From positions 496,001 through 560,000 of the forward strand of contig NZ_CP099975.1 in NCBI RefSeq assembly GCF_024137965.1: a stretch of 64,000 bases of DNA, written 5' to 3'. The DNA comes from Halomonas sp. Y3. Lineage in GTDB: Bacteria > Pseudomonadota > Gammaproteobacteria > Pseudomonadales > Halomonadaceae. The position numbers and the translations under genes were made by a program. A model generated the notes under the pieces. The model saw nothing but the letters and a program-made list of their open reading frames with translations, did not search any database and was not told where the DNA came from. Numbering within the stretch: position 1 is the stretch's first letter; each line of letters opens with the position of its first letter. Positions 9,432-18,329 of this stretch are shown one piece after another.

Positions 9432-9493
9432 GACTGCTGATGGGCCCGCTCTGCTGACGACATGCCCTTGACGACAAGACGGGTGACACTGAC

Positions 9494-9868
9494 ATGCAAC
9501 ACACAACAACGCTGCCTCCCCGGCATCTCTCCGCCTACCGGCTCGGGGCTCTGGCCCTGTTCGGTGCCTTGCTGCTGCCCACCATGGCCTCGGCCAGCGA
9601 GCCTGAAGCTCGCGAGCCCGCCGAGGTCTACCGCCAGGTCTGTGCGCACTGCCATGCGACGGACAAGGCGGTCGGTCCGGTGATCACCAACGCCTTTCCC
9701 GAAGCGGCCCAGGAGAGCTGGGGAACCTATATCCAGCTGACGGCGCGCAATGGTCGCGCGGCGATGCCGGCCTTTCGTCACAGCGAGATCAGCGACGCCG
9801 AGCTGAAGGCGCTGAGTGCGGCCCTGGCCCGGGGCGAGCTGGCCGAGGACGACGGCGGTGAGGAGTGA
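9494..9868 (+). CDS. pchC: 4-cresol dehydrogenase cytochrome c subunit
   Basis: A 124-residue periplasmic c-type cytochrome. Residues 1 to about 35 are a signal peptide ending in ASA; the haem site is Cys50-Ala-His-Cys53-His54, and Met91 (AAMPAF) is the probable sixth ligand. In p-cresol methylhydroxylase this subunit takes electrons from the flavoprotein PchF. Gene order C-X-F matches the pchACXF cluster of Pseudomonas putida, except that the aldehyde dehydrogenase follows here. The start is the first ATG consistent with a signal peptide. Confidence 0.9.
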   Translation: MQHTTTLPPRHLSAYRLGALALFGALLLPTMASASEPEAREPAEVYRQVCAHCHATDKAVGPVITNAFPEAAQESWGTYIQLTARNGRAAMPAFRHSEISDAELKALSAALARGELAEDDGGEE

Positions 9869-9872
9869 TGCC

Positions 9873-10412
9873 ATGAAACTGACACGTCGACAGCTGCTCC
9901 GGAACGGCCTGCTGCTGGGCTCGGCGGCGCCGCTGACCATGGCCGCCGCCTGGGCCGGCCAGGCGACCCCGAGCGGGTCGCCCGTCCATGGCGCTATCTC
10001 TCTCTATGGCGTGGACCGCTCGACCACCGAGCTGGGCCTGGGGCTGCGCCAGAAAGGCTGGACGCCGCACTACGAAGGGCGCCTCGACCCCCTGGCGCTC
10101 AATGCGCTGCCGGCGGGAACGCTGGCGGCCGGCTTTACCGATGAGGCGGGCCTGGTGCTGCTGACCAGCCTGCTGAAGGGGCGCGGCAGGATACTGGCGC
10201 TGGGGCGTCATGAGGCGGGCCGTCACCACCTGTTGAGCCACCGTGGGGCCGTTGATGCCGGGCTGGCGACAGAGGCAGGCAGCTGGCAGTCCGCCCTGGG
10301 GCGCGAGTACGCCCGCCTGGCGCTGGCCGGCACCGGCAAGCGAGACGAGCACCGCTTCCAGCGGCCGGCCGACGCCGGCGGCCGCGAGCTGAGCTTCCTG
10401 GTACGGGTTTGA
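9873..10412 (+). CDS. pchX: PchX-like exported protein of unknown function
   Basis: A 179-residue protein starting 4 bases after the pchC stop. It has a Tat-like or Sec leader (KLTRRQLLRNGLLLGSAAP) with a twin arginine at residues 5-6. The mature part begins near residue 28 and has no motif I recognise. A gene of this size, position and leader, pchX, lies between pchC and pchF in Pseudomonas putida and has no established function. A role in assembling or exporting the flavocytochrome is a guess based on the leader and the gene order. Confidence 0.75.
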   Translation: MKLTRRQLLRNGLLLGSAAPLTMAAAWAGQATPSGSPVHGAISLYGVDRSTTELGLGLRQKGWTPHYEGRLDPLALNALPAGTLAAGFTDEAGLVLLTSLLKGRGRILALGRHEAGRHHLLSHRGAVDAGLATEAGSWQSALGREYARLALAGTGKRDEHRFQRPADAGGRELSFLVRV

Positions 10413-10443
10413 GCCCTCCCCACAATAAACGAGAGAACACCCC

Positions 10444-11994
10444 ATGAGCACGACACAGCGCATTCTTCCCAAGAACGTCAGCGCCGCTGATTTCGACGCC
10501 GCCCTCGGCCGCTTTCGCGAAACGCTTGGTGCCGACCGGGTGCTGGTCGATGATGAGCAGCTGGCGCCCTATACCAAGATCATGATGTCCGCCGACAAGG
10601 AGGACCATATTCCTTCGGCGGCGCTGCTGGCGGAAACCACCGAAGAAGTGCAGGCGATCGTGACGGTCTGCAACGAGGCCAGGATTCCGCTCTGGATGAT
10701 TGCGACCGGCAAGAACCTGGGCTACGGCTCGGCGGCGCCGGGGGAGACCGGCCAGGTGATTCTCGACCTGAGCCTCATGAATCGCATCCTCGAAGTGGAT
10801 CCGGACTCCTGCACGGCGCTGGTGGAGCCCGGCGTCACCTATCAGCAGCTCTATGACTACATCCAGGAGAAGGGCTACAAGCTGTGGCTCTCGGTGCCGG
10901 CACCCTCTGCCGTGGCCGGCCCGGTGGGTAATACCCTGGACCGCGGCGTGGGCTACACCCCCTACGGCGAGCACTTCATGTTCCAGTGCGGCATGGAGGT
11001 GGTGCTGGCCAACGGTGAGGTCGTTCGCACCGGCATGGGGGGGCTGGAGAACTCCACCTCCTGGCAGGTCTTCAAGTGGGGCTATGGTCCCTATGTCGAC
11101 GGGCTTTTCACCCAGTCCAACTACGGTATCGTGACCAAGATGGGCCTCTGGCTGATGCCGGAGCCGCCCGCCTATCGCCCCTTCCTGATCCAGTATCCGG
11201 ACCCAGAGGATATCGAAGAGATCGTCGAGATCATGCGTCCGCTGCGCATCAGCCAGGTCATCCCCAACGCCGTGGTGATCGCCCATACGCTCTACGACGT
11301 GGCGTCGCACCGGGAGCGCAAGGAGTTCTTCACCGGCGAGGGCAGCATCGACCGGGAGGCCATCGAGCGCATCAAGCAGGACGAGGGGGTCGGCGAGTGG
11401 AATATCTACGCCGCCCTCTACGGCACTCCGGAGCAGATCGAGGTCAACTGGAAGATTGTCGAGCAGGCCTTCAGCAAGAGCGGCAAGGCAAAGCTGCTCT
11501 ACGGGGAAGAGGCGGAGCAGGCGTCGGCCTCCTTTGGTTACCGGTCCGACCTGATGCGCGGCAACATGAACATGCAGGAGTTCGGCCTCTATAACTGGCG
11601 CGGGGGCGGTGGCTCCATGTGGTTCGCGCCGGTCTCCCAGGCCAAGGGCAGCGAGACCCGCGACCAGACCGAGCTCGCCCAGCAGATTCTCGGCAAGTAC
11701 GGCTTCGATTATGTGGGGGAGTACATCGTCGGCTGGCGAGACATGCACCATATCATCGACCTGCTCTACAACCGCCAGGACCCGGAGGAGACCCGGCGCG
11801 CCCACGCCTGCTTCGGAGAGCTGGTGGATGAGTTCAGCAAGCGTGGCTACGGCATCTACCGCGTCAATACCGGCTTCATGGATCAGGTGGCGGATACCTA
11901 TGGCGGCGCCATGCGCGAGCTGCACCGCACCCTGAAGCAGGCGCTGGACCCCAACGGCATTCTGGCGCCCGGCAAGTCCGGCATTCGCCTGTAA
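10444..11994 (+). CDS. pchF: 4-cresol dehydrogenase (hydroxylating) flavoprotein subunit
   Basis: A 516-residue vanillyl-alcohol-oxidase family flavoprotein that oxidises 4-cresol to a quinone methide, hydrates it to 4-hydroxybenzyl alcohol and oxidises this to the aldehyde. Key residues of the Pseudomonas enzyme recur one number lower: Tyr383 (FGLYNWRGGGG) for the covalent FAD attachment Tyr384, Tyr94 (GKNLGYGSA) for Tyr95, and Tyr472-Arg473 (GIYRVNTG) for Tyr473-Arg474. It has no signal peptide of its own, as in the known enzyme, so export with its partner is a real question that pchX may answer. RBS GAGAG precedes the ATG. Confidence 0.95.
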   Translation: MSTTQRILPKNVSAADFDAALGRFRETLGADRVLVDDEQLAPYTKIMMSADKEDHIPSAALLAETTEEVQAIVTVCNEARIPLWMIATGKNLGYGSAAPGETGQVILDLSLMNRILEVDPDSCTALVEPGVTYQQLYDYIQEKGYKLWLSVPAPSAVAGPVGNTLDRGVGYTPYGEHFMFQCGMEVVLANGEVVRTGMGGLENSTSWQVFKWGYGPYVDGLFTQSNYGIVTKMGLWLMPEPPAYRPFLIQYPDPEDIEEIVEIMRPLRISQVIPNAVVIAHTLYDVASHRERKEFFTGEGSIDREAIERIKQDEGVGEWNIYAALYGTPEQIEVNWKIVEQAFSKSGKAKLLYGEEAEQASASFGYRSDLMRGNMNMQEFGLYNWRGGGGSMWFAPVSQAKGSETRDQTELAQQILGKYGFDYVGEYIVGWRDMHHIIDLLYNRQDPEETRRAHACFGELVDEFSKRGYGIYRVNTGFMDQVADTYGGAMRELHRTLKQALDPNGILAPGKSGIRL

Positions 11995-12031
11995 CCGTCC
12001 GTCCCTGAACCGACCGTAAGGAAGAGAACCG

Positions 12032-13498
12032 ATGAGCACTGCATACAGCGATTTTCAGCTTCAGCCCATTGCCGGCGAGTGGCGCAAGGGCAGCGGTGAG
12101 CGCACCGCTCGGGTGACCAACCCCTACGACGGCAGCGAGCTGCTCGAGATCCAGCTGGCCACCCGGGATGACCTCGACGCCGCCTTCCTGGCCGCCGAGA
12201 AGGCCCAGGCCGCCTGGGCGGCGACCCCGCCGGCCCAGCGCAGCGCCCTGCTGCAGCGCGTCGTGGCGATCTTCGATGCCCGCAAGGAGGAGATCATCGA
12301 CTGGCTGATCCGCGAGTCGGGCAGCACCCGCCTCAAGGCCAACGTCGAGTGGGGGGCGGCCCGCGGCATCACCCAGGAGGCCGCCAGCATGCCGGGCCGG
12401 GTCCACGGCATGACCCTGGCCTCCAACGTGCCGGGCAAGGAGAACCGCGTCTATCGCAAGCCCCTGGGCGTGGTCGGCGTGATCAGCCCCTGGAACTTCC
12501 CGCTGCACCTCTCCCAGCGCTCCATCGCCCCGGCGCTGGCCCTGGGCAATGCCGTGGTGGTCAAGCCGGCCAGCGATACGCCGGTCACCGGCGGCCTGCT
12601 GCTCGCCAAGATCTTCGAGGAGGCCGGCCTGCCCGAGGGGCTGCTCAGCGTGGTGGTGGGTGCCGGCAGCGAGATCGGCGACGCCTTCGTCGAGCACCGC
12701 GTGCCGCGCCTGATCTCCTTCACCGGCTCCACCCAGGTGGGCCGCGGCATCGGCCGCATCGCCAGCGGCGGCGAGCATATCAAGAAGGTCTCCCTGGAGC
12801 TGGGCGGCAACAGCCCCTTCGTGGTGCTGGACGATGCCGATATCGAGCAGGCGGTGAATGCCGCGGCCATGGGCAAGTTCCTGCACCAGGGCCAGATCTG
12901 CATGGCGGTCAACCGCATCATCGTCGCCGAATCCCGCTATGACGCCTTCGTCGAGCGCTTCGTCGAGAAGGTCAAGGGACTCCAGGTGGGCGATCCCGAT
13001 GACATGGCCACCGTGGTGGGCCCGGTGATCAACGCCAAGCAGCGCGAGGGGCTGGAGGAGAAGATCGCCACCGCCAAGCGCGAAGGCGCCACCGTGCTGC
13101 TGGAGGGCGAGATCCAGGGCCAGCTGGTGCCGCCCCATGTGTTCGGCGACGTCACCGCGGAGATGGAGATCAGCCGCGAGGAGATCTTCGGTCCGCTGGT
13201 GGGCATCCAGAAGTCCCGGGACGAGGCCCACGCCCTGGAACTGGCCAACGGCACCGAGTACGGCCTCTCCAGCGCCGTGTTCAGCGGCGACCTGGCCCGC
13301 GGCCTGCGCTTCGCTCAGGGCATCAAGGCGGGCATGACCCACGTCAACGACATGCCGGTCAACGACGAGGCCCACGTGCCCTTCGGCGGCGAGAAGAACT
13401 CCGGCCTTGGCCGCTTCAACGGCGACTGGGCCATCGAGGAGTTCACCACCGACCACTGGATCAGCGTGCAGCATGAGCCGCGCGGTTATCCCTTCTGA
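12032..13498 (+). CDS. pchA: 4-hydroxybenzaldehyde dehydrogenase
   Basis: A 488-residue NAD(P)-dependent aldehyde dehydrogenase. Catalytic Cys290 lies in [11 protein letters not shown] and the general base Glu256 in [18 protein letters not shown] near residue 151 belongs to the cofactor site. It would turn 4-hydroxybenzaldehyde from PchF into 4-hydroxybenzoate. The family resemblance is to vanillin and benzaldehyde dehydrogenases, so a wider aromatic aldehyde range is likely. It lies 37 bases after pchF with AGGAAGAG before the ATG. Confidence 0.88.
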   Translation: MSTAYSDFQLQPIAGEWRKGSGERTARVTNPYDGSELLEIQLATRDDLDAAFLAAEKAQAAWAATPPAQRSALLQRVVAIFDARKEEIIDWLIRESGSTRLKANVEWGAARGITQEAASMPGRVHGMTLASNVPGKENRVYRKPLGVVGVISPWNFPLHLSQRSIAPALALGNAVVVKPASDTPVTGGLLLAKIFEEAGLPEGLLSVVVGAGSEIGDAFVEHRVPRLISFTGSTQVGRGIGRIASGGEHIKKVSLELGGNSPFVVLDDADIEQAVNAAAMGKFLHQGQICMAVNRIIVAESRYDAFVERFVEKVKGLQVGDPDDMATVVGPVINAKQREGLEEKIATAKREGATVLLEGEIQGQLVPPHVFGDVTAEMEISREEIFGPLVGIQKSRDEAHALELANGTEYGLSSAVFSGDLARGLRFAQGIKAGMTHVNDMPVNDEAHVPFGGEKNSGLGRFNGDWAIEEFTTDHWISVQHEPRGYPF

Positions 13499-13516
13499 GC
13501 CAGATGGCCAGCGCCC

Positions 13517-13539
13517 CCTGCCGCCCCGAGGGTGGCAGG
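13517..13539 (+). terminator. Intercistronic hairpin after pchA
   Basis: CCTGCC (13517-13522) pairs with GGCAGG (13534-13539), extended inward by four more pairs including one G-T. No T run follows. It probably attenuates or stabilises the mRNA between pchA and the outer-membrane gene. Confidence 0.4.
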
Positions 13540-13569
13540 CGGCGGGCCACAACAAGAATAGAGACCGAG

Positions 13570-14481
13570 ATGACGACGTATCGCAAGAGAGCCGCCCTGG
13601 CGGCGCTGCTGACCGGCCTGGCCTCCGCGCCGGCGCTGGCGGTGAATGGCCACTACCCCCCGGGGATCGAGGGGCTGGGGGCGGCGACGGCACCGCCGGA
13701 AGGGGTCTACTACCGCGGCTACCTGCTGCACTACGACGTGGATCGCTTCAATGACGCTGGCGGCGATGCCGCGCCGGGGCGCAACAGCGGCTCCGTCACC
13801 GCCCTGGCCCATCGCTTCATCTGGATGACCGGGCAGCAGTTCCTCGGCGCCGACTACGGTGTGGAGGCGATCATCCCGACCCTCGATCTGCGCTTCGACC
13901 TGGATGTCGCCGGGGGCGACCGCTTCAGCGACAAGGGCGTCGGCGACCTGTTCGTGGGCCCGGTGATCCTGGGGTGGCACGGCGAGCAGTGGGACGCCAC
14001 CTTCGCCGCCGGCCACTGGTTCGATACCGCCAGCTTCGATGCCGACAACCCGGCCTCGGTGGGCAAGGGCTACGGCACCACCATGCTCACCCTGGGCGGC
14101 GTCTGGCACCTGGATGCCGACAGGAGCTGGAGCCTGTCGGCCCTGTCGCGCTATGAGATCAAGGGCAAGCAGGACGATACCGGGATCACGCCGGGCGACA
14201 GCTGGCTGCTGGAGTGGGGCATCGGGCATCGCTTGGCCAACGGCCTGGAGCTCGGCCTGGTGGGCTACGACGCCTGGCAGCTGGAGGCCGACAGGGGGGC
14301 GCCGACCAGCGACAAGGCCGAGCGTCATGCCGTCGGCGCCGAGGCCGGCTACTTCTGGCCCGCGGCCGGCATCATGCTCAAGGGGGCCTATTACCATGAG
14401 TACGACACCCGAGCCGGTGGCCTGAAGGGGCTCGAGAGCGAGGGCGATGCCTTCCGCCTGCAGCTCACCAAGTTCCTGTAG
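13570..14481 (+). CDS. Outer-membrane protein, MetA-pathway/SphA-like family
   Basis: A 303-residue beta-rich protein with a signal peptide (RKRAALAALLTGLASAPALA) and alternating aromatic strands ending in phenylalanine-leucine after QLTKF, a typical outer-membrane signature. It resembles the PF13557 family (putative MetA-pathway of phenol degradation), found in many aromatic gene clusters and thought to help hydrophobic substrates cross the outer membrane. ATG 13570 is the first giving a signal peptide. Position in the cresol cluster suggests uptake of 4-cresol or a relative; this is not proven for the family. Confidence 0.75.
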   Translation: MTTYRKRAALAALLTGLASAPALAVNGHYPPGIEGLGAATAPPEGVYYRGYLLHYDVDRFNDAGGDAAPGRNSGSVTALAHRFIWMTGQQFLGADYGVEAIIPTLDLRFDLDVAGGDRFSDKGVGDLFVGPVILGWHGEQWDATFAAGHWFDTASFDADNPASVGKGYGTTMLTLGGVWHLDADRSWSLSALSRYEIKGKQDDTGITPGDSWLLEWGIGHRLANGLELGLVGYDAWQLEADRGAPTSDKAERHAVGAEAGYFWPAAGIMLKGAYYHEYDTRAGGLKGLESEGDAFRLQLTKFL

Positions 14482-14529
14482 GCCCCCGTAGGCTCGCCCT
14501 GCGGGTCCGCGAGGATGAGCCATTCTATC

Positions 14530-14560
14530 GCCCCTGTCCGGCCATCGGTCGGCCAGGGGC
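14530..14560 (+). terminator. Intercistronic hairpin before the alcohol dehydrogenase
   Basis: GCCCCT (14530-14535) pairs with AGGGGC (14555-14560), with an inner GGCC/GGCC pair at 14540-14543 and 14551-14554. It has no T run and is 24 bases ahead of the next start codon, so a full terminator is unlikely. Confidence 0.35.
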
Positions 14561-14584
14561 CATGTTCAACTGAGGAGAAGATCC

Positions 14585-15676
14585 ATGCAGATCAAGGCGG
14601 CTGTTACCCTGGAGCAGGGGCGTGACTTCGAATGGCAGGCGGTGGAGCTGGCCGAGCCTGGCCTGGGCGAGGTGCGGGTGCGCATCGTGGCCACCGGCGT
14701 CTGCCACACCGACGCTGTGGCCCGGGATCTCGGCATCGCGCCCTTTCCCATCGTGCTGGGCCACGAAGGCGCCGGCGTGGTGGAGGCCCTCGGCGTGGGG
14801 GTGAGCGGGCTCGAGGTGGGCGACCACGTGGTGCTCTCCTTTGCCCACTGCGGCGGCTGCGGCCACTGCCTGACCGGCCATCCCACCGTCTGCGATACCT
14901 TCAACGAGCTCAACTTCGGCGGCGCCATGGATGACGGCAGCCACCGCCTGGCGCTGGGCGACGATGCCCTGGCCACCTTCTTCGGCCAGTCCTCCTTTGC
15001 CACCCACGCCGTGGTCAGCGCCCGTAATGCGGTCAAGGTGGACCCCGAGGTGGACCTGGCGCTGCTGGGCCCGCTGGGCTGCGGCATCCAGACCGGTGCC
15101 GGCACCGTGCTCAACCGCCTCAAGCCCGAATTCGGGTCGAGCCTGGTGGTCTATGGCTGCGGGGCGGTGGGGCTCTCCGCCATCATGGCGGCGCGCATTG
15201 CCGGCTGCCGGCAGATTATCGCGGTGGACGTCCACGACAGCCGCCTCGAGCTGGCGTGTGAGCTGGGCGCGACCCATGCGATCAACGGCCAGCAGGAAGA
15301 CACCGTCGAGCGGGTGCGTGAGATCACCGGCGGCGGCAGCCAGTTCGCCGTGGAGACCACCGGGGTGCCGGTCGTGGTGCGCCAGTCGCTGCAGGCGCTC
15401 AAGCCGCTGGGCGTCTCGGCCATCGTCGGCGTCACCCCCGAGGTGACCCTGGATGTGCACCACGACCTGATGGCCGAGGGCAAGTCGATGATCGGGGTGA
15501 TCGAGGGCGACTCCGTGCCGCGGGTCTTTATTCCGCAGCTGGTGGCCTACTTCAAGGAGGGGCGCTTCCCCTTCGACCGGCTGGTGAAGTTCTACGCGCC
15601 TGAGCAGATCAACGAGGCCTTCGAGGACTCGAAGAACGGTACCACCGTCAAGCCGGTGCTGAAGATCGCCGACTGA
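14585..15676 (+). CDS. Zinc-dependent aryl-alcohol dehydrogenase
   Basis: A 363-residue medium-chain alcohol dehydrogenase of the benzyl-alcohol dehydrogenase (XylB) type. Catalytic zinc ligands include Cys40 (TGVCHTD) and His60 (LGHEGAG); the structural zinc lobe is Cys89, Cys92, Cys95 and Cys103. The NAD site is VYGCGAVGLSAI. In this cluster the natural substrate would be 4-hydroxybenzyl alcohol, giving a soluble NAD-linked bypass of the second PchF oxidation. Start ATG 14585 follows GAGGAGA. Confidence 0.85.
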   Translation: MQIKAAVTLEQGRDFEWQAVELAEPGLGEVRVRIVATGVCHTDAVARDLGIAPFPIVLGHEGAGVVEALGVGVSGLEVGDHVVLSFAHCGGCGHCLTGHPTVCDTFNELNFGGAMDDGSHRLALGDDALATFFGQSSFATHAVVSARNAVKVDPEVDLALLGPLGCGIQTGAGTVLNRLKPEFGSSLVVYGCGAVGLSAIMAARIAGCRQIIAVDVHDSRLELACELGATHAINGQQEDTVERVREITGGGSQFAVETTGVPVVVRQSLQALKPLGVSAIVGVTPEVTLDVHHDLMAEGKSMIGVIEGDSVPRVFIPQLVAYFKEGRFPFDRLVKFYAPEQINEAFEDSKNGTTVKPVLKIAD

Positions 15677-15697
15677 CCCCGTACCTTCGGCCATCGC

Positions 15698-15732
15698 GAG
15701 GGGGCATCTGCCAGGGCAGGTGCCGCCTCTTT
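15698..15732 (+). terminator. Probable terminator of the cresol operon
   Basis: GAGG plus GGCATCTGCC (15698-15712) pairs with GGCAGGTGCC plus CCTC (15715-15729) with one mismatch, then TTT. It is 22 bases after the alcohol dehydrogenase stop and before the REP-like pair. Confidence 0.6.
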
Positions 15733-15764
15733 CTGGTTCATCGCAGACTGGCGTGAAATTTCCA

Positions 15765-15887
15765 TGTGGGAGCTCGGGTTCCCCGAGCGAATGGCGCCGC
15801 AGGCGCCCCGGCGGAGTTGCGTATGCTGGCAGCCGCCGCCCGGGAGGCCTTCGGCCTCCATTCGCCCGGCAGAGCCGGCCTCCCACA
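15765..15887. repeat. Inverted pair of REP-like elements
   Basis: The stretch begins TGTGGGAG and ends CTCCCACA, with GAATGG near 15791 answered by CCATTC near 15858. Each half holds its own palindrome: GCTCGGG-TTC-CCCGAGC on the left and GCCCGGCAGAGCCGGC on the right. This is the architecture of REP/BIME elements of gammaproteobacteria, which lie between operons. A copy elsewhere in the genome would prove it. Confidence 0.7.
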
Positions 15888-15937
15888 GGGTAGCTCCTTC
15901 AGATCAGATTCACGCCGATGTGCGAAGAACCCTTTTT

Positions 15938-16843
15938 CTATTCGGAGAACATCGCGAAGAGCAGGCCGCGCAGCCAGCGGTTGCCGGCGTCGCGGTGGTA
16001 GCGGCGATGCCAGAAGAGGTTGATGGGGATCTCGGGGAAGGGCAGGGGATGCTCCTGCACGGCCAGGCCGAAGCGCGCCCGGGTCGCCTCGGCGAACTTG
16101 TCGGTCACCGTGACCACCAGGTCGCTCTCGCTGATGATATAGGGCACGGCGGCGAAGTGGGGCAGCTGCAGCCGGACCGGGCGCTCGATGCCCGCCCGGG
16201 CCAGCTGCTCCTCGACGATACCGTGTCCGGTGCCCTTCGCCACCACCACCGCGTGGGTGGCGGCCCGGAAGTCGTTCATGTCGAAGCCGCCATCTGCCAG
16301 GGGGTGGCCCCTGCGCATCAGGCAGACATAGCGCTGCACGAAGAGCCGCTGCTGGTAGAAGCCGGCGCCCAGTTGGGGGATCAGGCCGACAGCCAGGTCG
16401 ATCCGTCCCTCCTCCATCTCGCGCTTCAGGTCCTCGTTGTGGCTGCGCACCGTGCTGAGCCGGACGCCGGGCGCCTCCCGGGCCAGATGCTCCAGCAGCC
16501 GCGGCAGGAAGACGATCTCGCCGATATCGGTCATCGCCAGCTGGAAGGTGCGTTCGCTGCTGGCCGGGTCGAAGTCATCGCCCAGGTTGAGGATCTCATG
16601 CAGCCGGGCCAGCGCCTCGGCGATGCCGGGGTGCAGCTGGTCCGCCCGTGGTGTCGGCGAAAGCCCCCTGGAGGTGCGTTCGAAGAGCTCATCGCCGAGG
16701 AGCCGGCGCAGGCGCTTGAGCGCGTGGCTGACGGCGGGCTGGGTCACGCCGAGCCGCTCGGCAACCCGCTGGGTGTTGCCCTCGCGGTAGAGCAGGTCGA
16801 AGACCACCAGCAGGTTCACGTCGATATCCGTCAGCCGCAGCAT
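15938..16843 (-). CDS. LysR-family regulator, NahR-like
   Basis: A 301-residue LysR protein with helix-turn-helix at residues about 5-65 (VNLLVVFDLLYREGNTQRVA, then VTQPAVSHALKRLRRLLGD). The start MLRLTDIDVNLLVVFD is typical of the NahR/NodD subgroup, which senses salicylate and related aromatics. It is divergent from the salicylate-hydroxylase-type gene, with 158 bases between the two starts, so it very likely regulates that gene. The effector is inferred. Confidence 0.82.
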   Translation of the reverse strand: MLRLTDIDVNLLVVFDLLYREGNTQRVAERLGVTQPAVSHALKRLRRLLGDELFERTSRGLSPTPRADQLHPGIAEALARLHEILNLGDDFDPASSERTFQLAMTDIGEIVFLPRLLEHLAREAPGVRLSTVRSHNEDLKREMEEGRIDLAVGLIPQLGAGFYQQRLFVQRYVCLMRRGHPLADGGFDMNDFRAATHAVVVAKGTGHGIVEEQLARAGIERPVRLQLPHFAAVPYIISESDLVVTVTDKFAEATRARFGLAVQEHPLPFPEIPINLFWHRRYHRDAGNRWLRGLLFAMFSE

Positions 16844-17001
16844 GCCCTGTCTCGCCTAATTGACTGTATTCAAGATGATATTACTTTCATTTATTTAAGG
16901 TATGAAGGCTGCTGCGTTGTGTGAATGTCGCAGGCGCCCTAGTCTGCGCGTCATCACTCTATGCCATGAACAAGAACAGCATTCCCGACGGAGAGCGCAG
17001 C
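16844..17001. promoter_or_regulatory. Divergent promoter region of the LysR and flavoprotein genes
   Basis: An A/T-rich stretch at 16855-16905 stands out from the GC-rich surroundings. It holds ATGATATTACTTTCAT (16874-16889), an ATGA-N8-TCAT inverted repeat of the size a LysR dimer would bind. No unambiguous -35/-10 pair could be fixed. Confidence 0.4.
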
Positions 17002-18315
17002 ATGTCCAATCACAATACCGCGTCCCCCTCTGATTCCCGCCTGTCCATCGCCATCATCGGCGGCGGCATCGGCGGCGTGGCCTTCGCCGTGGCCCTCTCC
17101 CGCTTCCCCGACCTCGACGTGCAGCTCTTCGAGGCGGCGCCGCAGTTTTCCGAGATCGGCGCCGGTGTCTCCTTCGGCCCCAACGCCGTGCGCGCCATCC
17201 AGCGGCTCGGCCTGGAGGCGGCCTACCGTCGCATCGCCGATTCCTCCCCGGCCCCCTTCGAGGACGTCTGGTTCGAGTGGCGCCGCGGCAGCGACGACGG
17301 CTACCTGACCGCCACCCTCGCGCCCGGCTGCGGGCAGTCCTCGGTGCATCGGGCGGACTTCCTGGACGCCATCGTGGCCCAGCTGCCCACCGGCATCGCC
17401 CATTTCGGCAAGCGCTGCGTCGAGGTCACCCAGGCGGGGGAGGGCGCCACCGCCCACTTCGCCGACGGCACCTCCTTCACCGCCGATATCCTGATCGGCT
17501 TCGACGGCATCAAGTCGGCGGTACGTGCCAACGTGCTGCCCGCCGAGGAGTGCGGCGAGATCGCACCCTTCTGGAGCGGCACCTACGCCTATCGCGGCAT
17601 GATCCCCACCGCCCGGCTGGAAGAGGCCCTGGAGGCCAGGGGCGCCGACCGGCGCCTGGCCCTGGTGCCCCAGATGTACCTGGGTCACGACCGTCACATC
17701 CTCACCTTCCCGGTCAAGCAGTCGGAGCTGATCAACGTGGTGGCCTTCATCACCGACCGTTCCAGCGCCGAGCCGCAGCTGCCCGAGGGGGAGGAGTGGG
17801 TCCAGGCCGTGAGCCAGGAGGAGATGCTGGAGGTCTTCGAGGGCTGGGGGGCAGCGTCCCAAGCCATCCTCGAGTGTATCCCCGAGCCGACCCGCTGGGC
17901 GCTGCACGAGCTGCCCGAACTGCCCCGCTACCACCGCGACCGGGTGCTGCTGGTGGGCGACGCCGCCCATGCACTGGTGCCCCACCAGGGCGCCGGTGCC
18001 GGCCAGGCGCTGGAGGATGCCCATGTGCTGGCCAGCCTGCTGGGCGATGAGGCCTGCACCCGAGACAGCGTGGAGCAGGTGCTGGCAGCCTTCGAGGCGG
18101 TTCGTCACGCGCGCACCTGCCGGGCGCAGCGCACCTCCCACGAGGCGGGCAACGTCTACGAGTACGCCGGCGAGGGCATCGGCGACGACGAGGCGAAGCT
18201 GATCGAGAACCTCCAGACCCGCTTCGACTGGCTCTGGAACCACGACCCCGAGGCGGATGTGGTGGCGGCAAGGCGCTGGCTGGAAGACGAAAGAGAACAC
18301 TCCCTCATCGCCTGA
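17002..18315 (+). CDS. FAD-dependent aromatic monooxygenase, salicylate-hydroxylase type
   Basis: A 437-residue class A flavoprotein monooxygenase. The FAD-binding GGGIGG is near residue 17, IGFDGIKSAVR near residue 165 is the second nucleotide motif, and VGDAAHALVPHQGAGAGQAL near residue 316 binds FAD ribityl. NahG, about 434 residues, hydroxylates and decarboxylates salicylate to catechol; 3-hydroxybenzoate 6-hydroxylase and 6-hydroxynicotinate monooxygenase are close relatives. The window has no catechol or gentisate dioxygenase, so the product's fate is unknown. ATG 17002 has GGAG at 16990-16993. Confidence 0.8.
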   Translation: MSNHNTASPSDSRLSIAIIGGGIGGVAFAVALSRFPDLDVQLFEAAPQFSEIGAGVSFGPNAVRAIQRLGLEAAYRRIADSSPAPFEDVWFEWRRGSDDGYLTATLAPGCGQSSVHRADFLDAIVAQLPTGIAHFGKRCVEVTQAGEGATAHFADGTSFTADILIGFDGIKSAVRANVLPAEECGEIAPFWSGTYAYRGMIPTARLEEALEARGADRRLALVPQMYLGHDRHILTFPVKQSELINVVAFITDRSSAEPQLPEGEEWVQAVSQEEMLEVFEGWGAASQAILECIPEPTRWALHELPELPRYHRDRVLLVGDAAHALVPHQGAGAGQALEDAHVLASLLGDEACTRDSVEQVLAAFEAVRHARTCRAQRTSHEAGNVYEYAGEGIGDDEAKLIENLQTRFDWLWNHDPEADVVAARRWLEDEREHSLIA

Positions 18316-18329
18316 GGGAGGTAGAGCCC

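Noticed and set aside
10135-12039. 634-codon minus-strand frame opposite pchF
   Set aside because: It is a codon-position shadow of pchF, whose active-site residues match the known enzyme exactly. It has no domain of its own.
15765-15887. CRISPR repeat or insertion-sequence end
   Set aside because: There are only two halves in inverted order with no spacers, no transposase gene and no target duplication. REP-like elements explain it better.
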